64,000 nt of DNA from Persicaria tinctoria. Lineage: Eukaryota; Streptophyta; Magnoliopsida; Caryophyllales; Polygonaceae. The translations under genes were made by a program, and so were the position numbers. The notes beneath the pieces were generated by a model. That model made no database searches. It had not been told where the DNA came from and saw only the letters and a list, made by a program, of their open reading frames with translations. Within the stretch, counting starts at the first letter, position 1, and every line of letters starts with the position of its first letter. Positions 50,673 to 62,386 of this stretch are shown one piece after another. Location: NCBI GenBank assembly GCA_037127255.1, contig JBANSL010000019.1, forward strand, positions 14,407,001 to 14,471,000, written 5' to 3'.

Positions 50673-53600
50673 ATGGCGGCGAGAATCTTGATATCTTCTC
50701 CGTCCTTCGCCGGCTCACTCCTTCCTTCCATCTCTCGCCATGGCCTCTACACGGTTCCACATAGGAGCAGGTACGGTAGCACCACCAGAGTGAAATTGAG
50801 CTTGCACGAGCTCGGTTCCTCCGCTGATCTCAGTGCGCTCGTCACCAAGGCCGAGAGCCTTCTTTACACTCTTGCTGACGCCGCCGTCGCCGTTTCTCCG
50901 GCTGCCGATGGCGCTGCCTCTGGCTCCACCGATGTCGCTGTGCAGAAGAGTGGAGGATGGTTTGGATTCATCTCCGATGCCATGGAGGTGGTTCTGAAGG
51001 TGAGTTGAATTGAATTCTAAATCTATTTTCTTCCTCGAGAATCTACTTATGCTGCTGATACTACTTCTATCTTTCAACTTTCCAGCTGATTTTTTTGATC
51101 GGGATTGATTTGATTGCAGATTTTGAAGGATTTGCTTGCAACGGTGCACGTCCCTTACGCTTATGGATTTGCAATTATTTTGCTTACTGTTCTTGTCAAG
51201 GTCGCAACACTTCCACTGACAAAGCAACAGGTAGGCTGCTTTATTTGATTTTGTTCTTTTGGATTAAGAACATAAGCATCGAAAAATTCATTTCATTTTT
51301 CTACTTCATACTAGTCTCTGTAAATGGATGTTGATACTAAATTAATCTATTGAGAGACCTTGTGGCTATGAGAATCTCGGGAGGAAGCTATGTTTTGTCT
51401 GGAAATGTTAATTGACACTTGAGGGGGACGTGCTTTCCTGTTTCCATGGTACGGTTGAGTTTGAAAATAGCTACAGTTTAAAGCGAGTTTCTCTTGTACA
51501 GGAAAACTTGTCTTGAGCTGTGAATTCATTCATAGAAAACTTTTTGTCTTCATCTTATGATTCCGTCTCTAGTAGAGTCCTTATTTTCATCCTTGAAAGT
51601 ATATCTCAGGTGGGAGCTTTTTGTGTGAATGTGTATAGGTTGAATCTACATTAGCGATGCAAAATCTTCAGCCAAAGATCAAAGCCATACAAGAAAGATA
51701 TGCTGGAAATCAGGTTTGCTGAATTGTTTCTGTGCTAATTGTGACTTTTGCTTCTTCAAATATTCTATTTGATATATATAAGTTACATGAATGTTTAATT
51801 TTATGCATAATCTGCTTCTTAAAAAACTTGGTTTGGAGAATACCATGTCTTCTATATCAGGTGCTCTGTAGCATTGAATATGAATTTGAAACCCTTCTGG
51901 TGCCTAAATTGAGTTGAAAGGTGATATTATGTAGGTATATCCTGTGGCAATACATTGGAAGAAATTTCATTGTTTTTGTTTTCTAGGTCTCTCCTTCTGC
52001 ATGAAAAAAATGTATCCTGGTTGGCTTACTAAAGTTCTCTGAATTCATCTTTCCAGTAATTCCTGATATAGAGATCAGTTTGTCAATAAATTGCTTGCTT
52101 GTTAAATTTTCATATTCTCACGTACTCAAATTCCATTAGAAACACTAAGAACTTAATTTGTGGGTTTTTTCAACAAGAATATATTCATAAAAACATAGTA
52201 GTAAGTTCTGACATTCGGATTATTATACATTTATACTGGATAGTCCACTTATTGCATTTGTTATTATTTTCTAGGAAAGAATACAGCTTGAAACAGCACG
52301 TCTATACAAACAGGCAGGGGTTAATCCTTTAGCAGGTAAAATCCTAAGCTCCTGTCTCCAGATTGTTGCTCCTGCTGGCTGCTGCTTTCAGTTCAATTTT
52401 CGTGCTGCAAGTCCTCGACATTTGACAATTTTATACCCTGATCAATTATTCTGTTTGTTGAGAAAACAAAGGTTATCAGACCTTGCATGCTCTTTTGTTA
52501 GATATTCGTATGGCCTTAGCAAGTTTCCTGTTTCCATAGCTTTTCATTATGCCCTCCAATCTCTCTCTGTCCTTAAAATTCTATGCTTGGTGTATCCCAA
52601 CCATGGGTTTGCTTTGCTCAACATTGCTTTATCAAACTTAAGAATCATTTTATTTCAACAGGATGTTTGCCAACTTTGGCTACAATACCAGTTTGGATAG
52701 GATTGTATCAAGCTCTTTCCAATGTTGCAAATGAGGTGAATACTTGTTCTATTTCCCATTTAGTGAGGAGTAACAGTAGTTCTTGTCTTTTGAGCAGAAT
52801 TACATCTGCTGAGTATGTATTTTCTGTTGACAGTAGTTGCTTCTACATGCAGGGTCTTCTAACAGAAGGATTCTTTTGGATCCCCTCTTTGGGAGGACCT
52901 ACCACAATTGCTGCTAGACAGAGTGGTGCTGGCATTTCGTGGCTTATTCCTTTTGTGGTAATGATGGCTAATCTATTTACAAGTTCCTTCTCCTGCATCC
53001 TGAAATTTTCTAATTATCTTTGTTGCTGTTGTTGACATTTTTTGGATTGCAATGTCTCTTGCCTTTGATGGTTTCCGTCTTTAGTGTAGCCCAAATCTTT
53101 ACATTATGGGGAATGTAGAAACCCAATAAGAAACTACTTTGTACATTTGATTTCAATGCATTTTTCTGTGGCTCATTCAGGATGGCCATCCTCCAATTGG
53201 CTGGCATGATACAGTTTGCTATCTTGTACTGCCTGTCTTACTTGTGGCTTCACAGTATATTTCTATGGAGATTATGAAGCCGCCTCAGGTAAAAAAAAAT
53301 TCACTACTAGAGTTAGCTCACTTCGCTTGCATTTTCGAATAACTGAAATGCCCTTGACATGCTTATATGTTCTCAGACTGATCCAGCTCAGAAGAATTCA
53401 CTTCTTGTTCTGAAGTTCCTCCCCCTAATGATTGGCTACTTCTCATTATCTGTGCCATCGGGATTATCCATCTACTGGTTTGTATTTGATATTGAATTCT
53501 CTTTTCCAGCTACATTTAAGCCTTCTAGTAACTGTAAATTTCCATGGGTGTAAACTTGAACATATACCTATACAGGTGAGTTAAGCCTGAGGATAGGATA

Positions 53601-54984
53601 TTCTGTACACAAAAGGTGTACTTCTGAATCTGTTGGTATCTTCCAGGAGAAATTTGGAAGATCTGAATATCAAATGCCTCGAAAAGAATTGGTGCTGTGT
53701 ACTTGTCTATATGGATTGTGACTCAACTAGTCAACTCAATTGAACCTTCTATTAGTAGGGGGGATTAAAACAGAAAGGAATCATCCCTGGAAACTGTATA
53801 GTCATTTGTGTCATGATTGCTGTCCCGTCTGGTGGTTGTTGGTTACGAATGTCTAACATGTGCAAAGCAATTTGCCTTGATCTAAAGCTATCATGTTTTT
53901 CCAGCTTTTATCTTAAGTAGGTATTGTAGGCCTGACTAGGATAATATAGAAATTGACCAATCCATGACTGTTAATATTTGCAGCATCTAGTTGTGCCTTT
54001 GCTTAGCATATTTTTTATTATTTGCCTCTTATTACATTAAGTTCTCATAAATTGACATATAATAAAAGTCTGATTAGCTGTTACTTTGTTTCTGCCTGAT
54101 AAATAGTATCATGTTTATGAACTCGTTTCACACAACACTCAAGTTTTGAGAGTAACTCGAACATTTTTTTGGGCTCTTAGGTTTACGAATAATGTTCTCA
54201 GTACAGCACAGCAAGTATGGTTACGCAAACTAGGTGGTGCAAAACCTGCTGTAAGTGAAAATGCCACTGGGATTATTAGTGCTGGGCGTGCAAAGCGTTT
54301 AGATCCCTTGCCTGAGGGGAAGGGTGAAAGGTTGCTCTCATAAACAATCCATGCATATTCTTTTTTCTTCCTCGTTCTCATCTACCGGTGGTTTAATATA
54401 TATTCTTTTTGACAACAGATTTAAGCAGTTGAAAGAAGATGAACGAAGGAAAAAGCCGGTCAAAGTTGTGCCAGATGACCAGATTCAAACTGCAACATCT
54501 ACATCTGATTCAGATGACGAGTCCGATGATGACTCCAACAAAAAGGTTGCCACCGTAAGCATTATTTGGCTCTTAGTGTACCACCTTTACACATTTGGCA
54601 AAACAAGCTTTGCTGGTAGATTAGTTTTTTCGGAAGTTTTGGGGAATGAAAAGTTTTTTGGGATACATGTGGGGAGGAAGATCTTTAGAGTTTCGTGGGT
54701 AGTTTATTTTTTTATTCATAAATCCCTTCTACCCTTCTCTTTTTCATGTCCATTTTGATCTTTTTCGTGGGTACTATTTGCCAGCATGCCTTCTTTTAGT
54801 TATTGTCAAAAGCACGAGTTTCCTGTTTTTATATGTTAGTGGTATACTGGTATTGACACAAGTATCTTCAATTCAGGATGTACTTGAAGATTCATATGCA
54901 TCAAGCACAAGCAGCAGCAAAGCAGTTCCACAAAATTCAACACCAAAGAGGAGCAAGAGATCAAAGCGGAAGCGAACAGTCTAA
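50673..54984 (+). CDS. ALB3: ALBINO3, thylakoid membrane insertase (YidC/Oxa1/Alb3)
   Basis: Eleven exons with GT-AG borders: 50673-50999, 51120-51230, 51639-51713, 52275-52335, 52662-52735, 52853-52957, 53181-53288, 53377-53477, 54181-54330, 54419-54554, 54877-54984. The spliced frame is 451 codons plus stop, close to the usual 460 or so. ALB3 inserts light-harvesting chlorophyll proteins and photosystem subunits into thylakoids with the chloroplast SRP. Residues 1 to about 55 form a Ser/Arg-rich transit peptide. The 60KD_IMP core spans about 110-345 with five membrane helices (YAYGFAIILLTVLVKV, LPTLATIPVWIGLYQAL, the WLIPF region, YLVLPVLLVASQYI, FLPLMIGYFSLSVPSGLSIYW). The stromal tail has an acidic Ser/Asp stretch and ends KRSKRSKRKRTV, the basic motif that binds cpSRP43. 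No defect seen. Confidence 0.95.
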
Positions 54985-57689
54985 AAAGTGCGGGATTAAT
55001 TAGACCTAGCATCTGGTTAGTCCTGTATGTTCTATGACTCTTATCATTGTCAATATAGTAGCAGCCTTCTAGTTCTGGCTGATTTATTTCAAGACCAAAA
55101 TGTGTAATACAGGACCAACCATAATTTTTGTCCAAGGAAAATAGTAATTGAAGGATAAAAGCTTTCAGTTCCTCTCGTTTGCAGTACTGGCGCTCTTTGT
55201 GGCAAGGCATTCTTGTGTGTAACTTAGCATTTGAACTTCACGGGTTGAAAGAAAAAGATCTTTGAATGTGACAATCCTGGGTATCAAGTAGTTGTAATGA
55301 TAGTGGTAGTCAATACGCAATTTTCATTAATACTTGCTGATTGGGGCAATGTATCCAGATATCCAATGTGCATAGAAGCTTAAGATGGCCTGATGTGCCT
55401 CTTAGCAAGCCAACTTGCTGCTATGATCTTTTGGTTATCCCATAGCCTGCGGCATAGCTATATTTGATGAATCAAAATATATGATATGTATGTGACTGTA
55501 TTGCGGCTTTTTTTTATGTCCAAATTATGTATGAGTTCTGGCAGCAGCAGCAGCATCAGTGCTCATATCAGCAAAGTGTGGATACATGACAAGGTATGTA
55601 ATGAGATTTTTGCAGCTATAAGTTGTTTCTTTTGCATAGCATGAGATGCTGCAGAAAGTTTAATGCTATATAGGTGGTCTTGCTTATCTCCCAACATTAT
55701 TAATTTACCCCAAGAAGTACAAAGATAAAAGAAGTGCTAGGGAACAGAGAAAGTAAAACACTAGCATGCTTTTATCTTTTTGTTATTTCCATTCATTATC
55801 CGATCCAGCATGGAGAAATCAGGATTGCATTGATTATTTTCACAAGTAAACGCAGTAGACCAAGTGACCAACTATAGCATATGCAATAGAACTCAAATCA
55901 AATACTCATGGTTTACATCTTTTTATGAACTTGCATATCATCATAACTTGAACTTCAATAGCTACAAACATCTATTACCTTCCCTACCCTGCAAAGTCTG
56001 CTTTCTACTCTATTTATTGGCAGAAATGCTTTACTGATTTATGTCTTTATTGGTGGATCATGATTTCCTACTGGGTTGGGTCCGGTCCGTCCGGATGGGA
56101 TTTTGTGGACTCCTTTCTTCTCAATCTGCCATGTTGTGAGACTTGATTAGAACTAGAACTGAAACAAACTAAGGTTTCTGTTGAATACTGCATCAGCTAT
56201 TTAATAGTATCAAGGAAAAGAGTTGTTTTCTTTGGCATTCACCCATTTCAGACTCTCATAATTCGAACCTAGCCTTAAGCTTGGTTGTAGATACTGTTGC
56301 CTGAAGTAAACTGCAGGTAGCAACAAGAAGGAAAAGTACTAAAGTTCATGGTAAGCTGTTCACTTGAGAGGGTAATAACTAGGAACACTGTTTTTTTTAT
56401 TGGCACTCACAATGTTAATAGGGAAAAAAATACCATAATGATATCAGTAAAATTTCGTGATCAACGTTCTTACCATGGTTTGCATTTCATTGTACTTTTA
56501 TAAATGCATACCTGATCTTTCAGCTTCAGCCTTCAGGACATACTCATGGTCTAGCATCTCTGCCTGCAGGAGGAACGCTGTAAGTATTAGAATCTGCCAT
56601 CTAGCCATTCCTTCACAGGGTTGGTTGAGATTGAAACAAATGGACACGAGAGGCAAAGTGCTCCAGTTTTCACTTCTAGCAGAATATTTAAGTAAATCAT
56701 GGCAAAGTTTGGAATGAGCAACTTCATTGTGCACATAAACTTCTTTCTAGTGATGATTGCTTCCATGGATATTCTCTCTTTACTTGCATTATTAGATTTA
56801 GGAATTAGGTGTTCAGAACCCACATTCACTACTGTTAATCTTGCTTCGTTTGCACTATAATGCTTTCCAGGATGCTGCAAATCTTTAGCATTGTCCAGCT
56901 TGCAATTCAACTGATGTGGCCTTTGAAGGTAACTAAAATGGTAAACCCTGCAATCGATTGTTTTGGTTTTTAGTCATCTTTTTTGCAGGTAAATTACTCC
57001 GTAGTTGTTGACACTTGACTTCAATGGAAGGATTGGTTAAAGATGTGTCATTGTCTGCCCCGCCAAAAAAAAAAAGGACGACATTGTGCAGCAATCCCAT
57101 TAATTACCGTTCCTCGATTCAAACCAAACCTTGCTTTCCTTTAATCCTTGGATAATGCGGGGAGCAAATAAACAAGTTGAGCCAAATCTCTTCCCTTTTC
57201 ATTTACTATCTAACACTTCTTCAGAGACCGGATTTCCTGGTGTATTCGCATTTGGGTCACGACCTTGATGTTCTTGAAATTTTGGTGGTCACGTGGAGCT
57301 TGTCTGAGTCTGACAAATTGTCGTCATCGCTATTACGGTCTTGGGTTTCCGAATTCAGTTGATCACCACCGCCGCCCATCGACACGTGGTTTCTAGTTTC
57401 TACCACCACCGCCAACTCCGACCGCCTCACCACCACCGCCAACTCCAACCGCCCAACCTCCACCACCTGCTTCCGCTACCGCCCTACCACGGTACCACCA
57501 CTAGCGTTTGTAACCACCACTGGAACAGTGGAACCCTATTGCCGTCGCCACTCCTATCGCCAATCACCTCCTCCCCTCCATCAGAAGTGAACCCATCCAA
57601 CTTCGCCGCTAATTGTTTGGTGGGTTGTTGAGTGAGTGCGGCTGTGCGGGTAATTAGTTGGAGGGTAGGGTACCTTACTCAATTTAAAT
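54985..57689. other. 3' flank of ALB3 and intergenic DNA
   Basis: The first few hundred bases are presumably the ALB3 3' untranslated region. Further on no gene is supported. Around 57370-57480 the sequence is a low-complexity CACCACCGCCAACTCC repeat that opens frames on both strands; these are not called. Nothing in 55300-57150 resembles a known family. Confidence 0.45.
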
Positions 57690-57738
57690 CTATATTTATA
57701 TTTATATTTATATATACTCTTAATCTATTATCTATCTA

Positions 57739-57747
57739 TTAATAATA
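57739..57747. repeat. 9-bp target-site duplication of the Mutator-like element
   Basis: TTAATAATA, repeated perfectly at 60216-60224. Confidence 0.9.
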
Positions 57748-60215
57748 GGAAAAATAATAAAAAATAATCCCAACTATTAACTTTCAATAAAAAATAATCC
57801 AACCTTTCAAAATAACTAATTAGTAGCCCAACTATTACCATATATACCAAAAATAATCCAATTCAATTTCAATCTTTAAATTTAATTCTAAAACATCCTA
57901 AACTTTTAAAAATCTACAAAATACTCTCTCCTTCAAATCCCTTCGGCCCTTCCTCTCCCACACTCCGAACCAATCACACCCGACTCTCTGAGAACCTCTT
58001 CAACCTTCTTCGAAGCCCATGTCTCCAACTAGAGCTGGCAAAATCTGACCCGACCCGAAAACCCGACCCGACTCACCCGAACCCTAACCCGACCGGGACC
58101 CGAAAATCTGGAGTCATTCATAACCCGAACCCGAACCCGACCCAAACCTGACCCGACCCGAAACAGATCCGACCCGACCCAAACCCGACCCGACTTTGAA
58201 CCCGACCCGACTCTCAACCCGACCCGAATTGAAATGGTTATTTAACATCAACATTTTAATACTTTAATGTTAAATGTGTTTTTTATTTTATTTTAACACA
58301 AGTTTATGATTATACTTTAACATATAAAACACCAATTATTTTTGTTGATTGTTATCATATGAATAAGAAGTTAAGAACCCAAGTAAAATCAGCAGATAAG
58401 CTGATAAGTCAATAAGTCAAGTAAGTCAACCGCCATAGATAAGCAAAAAGAATTATTTATATCCAAATCAATAATTTTGTAGTTGTTATTTTATTTTTAA
58501 CTATATTATTATATTTTGATAGAATTAATTATTTATATCTAGATTTGTTAAAAACTAATAATAATAATGGAAAAAAACTAATGGGCCAAAAAGCTAAAAA
58601 TGAAATGGCCATTGAAAATGATATGGGCCAATGATATAGTCAAACCACAAATAAGTCAATTTGCAACTTGCTAGTTAAAATAAGGTTAAAACCTAAATGT
58701 ACAATTAATTTGATTTAATTATAACACCGATCAATTGGTTTAAATGTTTAAAGAAGGACGATGTTGCCGAATATCGAATTTCCGATTATGACTTTTTTGA
58801 AAATCGGTCGACAACCGATGAGTCAATAACAATTAGTGTATTCAACTGAGTCAAAATTACATACTCAAGTATTCAACTGACTCAAAATCATTTATTTTAA
58901 GTAAATGACATATTTAAGTATTCAACCGAGTTAAAATCATTTATTTTAAGTAAATTACATATTTAAGTATTCAACCGAGTCAAAATCAACCTAATTATCC
59001 AAATTCCAAACGGGTCGAATATGATTCGACCGAAAACTCAAACCAACTATACCGCTATACCCACTTTGATTCGAAACTCAAATGAGACCGACCCGCCTCT
59101 TGACTCGAAACCCGAACGAGACTGACCCGCTTTGACCCGAACCCGAATGGGCATGACCCGACTTAACCCAAAACCCGACCAATCTAAAATTCATTATGAC
59201 CGAACCCGACCCGACCAATAGCCGACCATAAATTTTACCCGAATTGACCCGACCCGAGCAAGCCTGACCCGAACCCGACCCGAACGACCGACTTGCCAGC
59301 TCTATCTCCAACCCAACTTCATCTCCATCCTACCCGTACCTTTTCCCACGCCACCATCCAGCCTCGCCGTCGCCCACCACCACTACCAAGCTTGTCGTCG
59401 CTTCGGCTCCTCGATAGAGCAAATCTTTGAGCCCGTCGAGATTATTAGCCTCGGACGGCGAACATGATGCCGATCGATATTTTCCATCGAGTTTATTAGC
59501 TTCGGATGGCGAACACGCTGCCGTCGAGATTATCATTAGCCTCCGGCTAACAAATTTTGGGAAATTTGAGAGATTTTCATTGTTTAATTTGAAATTCATA
59601 CACCAATCGAATATGGGGGAATTTTTTTAGATTTTCCCTGTCAAAATTTGGGGGAAATTGATACCCAAATTTTGAAAATAAATGTTTTGTTGAAGATTGG
59701 GAATAGATGCATTATCTATCTATTGTTAAAGATCTCGTTCAGAAACTCAAAGCTTGTATCGTTGACTCGGCGTCATCTTCTTCCTTCGAATTATCATGTT
59801 TGTCCTCAATTGACAGTGTCGTTTTGAAGGTGGAATTTTGGCTCGAGATTTCTTTGGATGGAGCTTCAATTAATATAATTTGAAAGAGATCCAAAGAGGT
59901 ATGATTAATTATAGGAGTGTTTGCCTATTTGTTAAAGGGAAATTTGTGGATTGTGGTGGTTGTGTGGCTGATGAACGGATGTGTTTGATCACATAAAGTT
60001 CCACTCCTTTAAATTTACAGCCGAGGTGTAATAGTTGGGGAGGAGAGGGTATTTTGTGGATTTTTGAAAGTTTAGAGTCTTTTAGAATCAAAATTAAAGA
60101 TTGAAATTGAGTTGGATTGTTTTTGGTATATAGGGTAATAGGTGGGCTATTAATTGGTTATTTTGAAAGGTTGGATTATTTTTGGTTGCAGGTTGATAGT
60201 TGAGATTAATTTTCC
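57748..60215. mobile_element. Mutator-like element with about 200-bp TIRs and cargo
   Basis: The first and last roughly 200 bp are inverted copies of each other. They share CCAACCTTTCAAAATAAC, TATATACCAAAAA, CAATTTCAATCTTTAA and AAAATCTACAAAATAC, with mismatches. Perfect 9-bp duplications TTAATAATA flank it, the Mutator signature. Between the TIRs is GC-richer DNA (57940-58029 and 59313-60000) unlike the surroundings, with CCACGCCACCATCCAGCC and a repeated TCGAGATTATTAGCCTC block. This could be captured gene sequence, as in Pack-MULEs. No transposase. A hAT element (58030-59304) is nested inside. Confidence 0.85.
58030..59304. mobile_element. 1275-bp hAT-type element, perfect TIR and TSD
   Basis: A perfect 12-bp inverted repeat, TAGAGCTGGCAA, at both ends and a perfect 8-bp target duplication, TCTCCAAC (58022-58029 and 59305-59312), define a hAT insertion. 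Both subterminal regions are packed with CCCGACCCGAA words (58050-58230 and 59085-59290), likely transposase-binding sites. The centre is AT-rich and contains a triplicated block AAGTATTCAAC(C/T)GA near 58870-58980. No transposase is encoded. The perfect ends suggest it is younger than the host Mutator-like element. Confidence 0.9.
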
Positions 60216-60228
60216 TTAATAATACTAA

Positions 60229-60521
60229 GGGCTCATTTGGTTGAATGCGGGAAGTACAATTCCCGGGAACTTACTTCCCATGAATCGAAAAAAGTTGTTT
60301 GGTTGAATTTTGGTTTTTAGAAAAATAAATAGAAAAATAAAGAAAATTACATTAAAAAAGGGTAGAAGTTGAACTTAGCTAGTCCTCCCTAGGTAAGTGA
60401 GCTTCCTACGATTTGGAGGAATTGAATTTCTCGGGAAGTTGAATTCCTGTGTCTTTCTGTCAACCAAACACAGGAATATATCATACTTCCTGAGTTTTTG
60501 ACTAACTAATCAAACGAGGCC
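60229..60521. mobile_element. 293-bp MITE with GGGCTCATTTGGTT ends
   Basis: The left end GGGCTCATTTGGTTG and the inverted right end GGCCTCGTTTGATTA are related inverted repeats. Extra inverted words (GGAAGT/ACTTCC, TTGGTTGA/TCAACCAA) lie inside. No clear target duplication. Superfamily not assigned (PIF/Harbinger or hAT are possible). Confidence 0.6.
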
Positions 60522-61061
60522 AAAATCTGTTAGCATTTAGCTAATGTGGCACACCCACAATTAAAGTTTTATTTTTTAATTAGCTATCCTTTTTCTTATT
60601 GGTCTATTTTATTGTCAGAATTTTTTAATACATATTTCATATTTTAAGTTTATCGCAATCATCTTCGAAAATGTCTACTTACATTGAACTCATTTTCTAA
60701 TTATTGGCCAGTTGCATTTTTGGAAAGTTTAAATATATGTTTCTCATCTTAAATATTTATCACAATCATCTTCAAAATGTTAATGTACATTGAACATAAT
60801 AAATACAAATTTACCATGATTTTATCTAATAGATGTGATTGGGGTTTTTTATATAAAAAATGCTTATATCGAAATAATGATTGTGATTATTGATAGATTA
60901 TAAAAAAATATTATTAATCCTATTGAAGTCATATCATCTATATGGTCGGTACATATATAATTAAACAATACTTCTAAAAAATTTACATGCATGACACGAA
61001 TATAAACTTCCGCGCCGTAACGGCGCGGATATTACACTAGTTTAGAATCTATATATGTATA

Positions 61062-61523
61062 TCTATATATACTCTTAATTTAGAATACACTTATGTGTCA
61101 TCTTTTTCTTGATCCTCTCATTTTCATCAATCAAGTTTTTTTTTAACATTTTTTAATTATTTATTTGTTTTAATTATTATTATTTATTCTTTCTTTTATC
61201 TATTTAAACCAATCACATTTTTTCTTTTATTCTTGGTTAATTAAAAAACATTGAATTCAATCCAATATAAATATTGACTTATCTCAAATTTATTTCCTTT
61301 AATTATTTTTCCCTCCCTTGGTCTTTTCAAACCAATTACATTTCTTCTTTTATTTTTAACATATTTACTAGTAACTAACTCTAATTAGTTTCTCCATTAA
61401 CCTCTCCCTTTCTTCCAATTAGGTATTTTATCTTAACTTTCATTACTATTTTATAATATTATTTTTTATATTATTAAGATTTTAGTTTTAAAAAATTGTG
61501 TCATGGTGCGGGAATTGTACTAG
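61062..61523 (+). mobile_element. 462-bp non-autonomous Helitron
   Basis: Starts TCTATATATACTC and ends GTGTCATGGTGCGG-GAATTGTA-CTAG (CTAG 61520-61523) followed by T. The end matches the minus-strand element at 12240, and the start matches the fragment at 20639. It lies directly downstream of another Helitron end at 61040. AT-rich, no genes. Confidence 0.75.
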
Positions 61524-62170
61524 TTACATATAATAATCCAACTACCCACATAATTAAATTCTATAAAATATCAACTTTTTATTAATTTATTAAATATAAT
61601 TTCATATTACTTAAAAGTAATAAATATGAAATTATACAAAAAAATAAAAAAGAAAATATTTTTTAGCTCATAAAAACATCTGAAGTGACATGTTTTGATT
61701 AACGTATAATATCAATTAATAAACCTTGTAAAAATTTAAATAAATTTTAACTTTTTAAGAAGTTAAAATTAATAAACATCTTTTAAGAAGTTAAAATCTG
61801 AAGGTTATATTTTATATATTTCATAAAAAGTGTACTGAAAAATTAAATGATTTGTATGAAATATCAATTCTTTAACTTTTTGTCAATTAATAAACATCTG
61901 AAAAATTTGTATGAAATATCAATTCCGTATACCAATATGTTATATTTTATCAATTAATAAACATCTGAAGTCATTTAACTTTTTGTCCCATCTTTTAAGA
62001 AGTTAAAATTTGTATGAAATATCAATTCTTTTATTAATTTCCTTATAATTTCAATCTTATTATAAAAAAAATTAATAAAAGGTTATATTTTATACATTTC
62101 ATAAAAAGTGTACTGAAAAATTAAATGATTTTTGTCTTTAAACGTAATATGTTATTAGTATAGATAATAA
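61524..62170. other. Intergenic, repeated AT-rich words
   Basis: Repeated segments such as TTTTAAGAAGTTAAAAT, ATTTGTATGAAATATCAATTC and TCATAAAAAGTGTACTGAAA occur two or three times between 61740 and 62130. This indicates local duplication. No gene. Confidence 0.5.
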
Positions 62171-62172
62171 TT

Positions 62173-62386
62173 ACTCCCTCCGTTCCTTTTTAATTGATTT
62201 TTTTACTATTTATACACGTTTTTTAAGGTAATAAAAACTATATAAAAGATTTTTTTTTTAATAATATCATACTTGTTAGTAATAAGTATAATATTACTGA
62301 AAAAAATTGAATAAATATATGATAGTTTATGTAGTTTTTACCTTTCTAAAAAAACTGAAAAAGTCACTTAAAAACAAACGGAAGGA
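62173..62386. mobile_element. Stowaway-like MITE (CTCCCTCCGTTC ends)
   Basis: Left end CTCCCTCCGTTCC and inverted right end TCCTTCCGTTTG, flanked by TA on both sides, as in Stowaway elements. About 214 bp and AT-rich; related in ends to the copies at 13146 and 13544. Confidence 0.75.

Larger units (their letters stand above)
57690..61040 (+). mobile_element. Helitron-like element with nested insertions
   Basis: The 3' end is classic: a perfect 7-bp hairpin CCGCGCC-GTAAC-GGCGCGG (61010-61028), ten bases later CTAG (61037-61040), then T. The 5' limit is placed at TC near 57690, where TATATATACTCTTAATCT resembles the 5' end at 61062; this border is tentative. A Mutator-like element (57748-60215) and a MITE (60229-60521) are inserted within. 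No Rep/helicase gene, so non-autonomous. Confidence 0.65.

Noticed and set aside
57341..57631. His/Pro-rich frame
   Set aside because: Arises from a CACCACCGCC repeat; the opposite strand is open as well.
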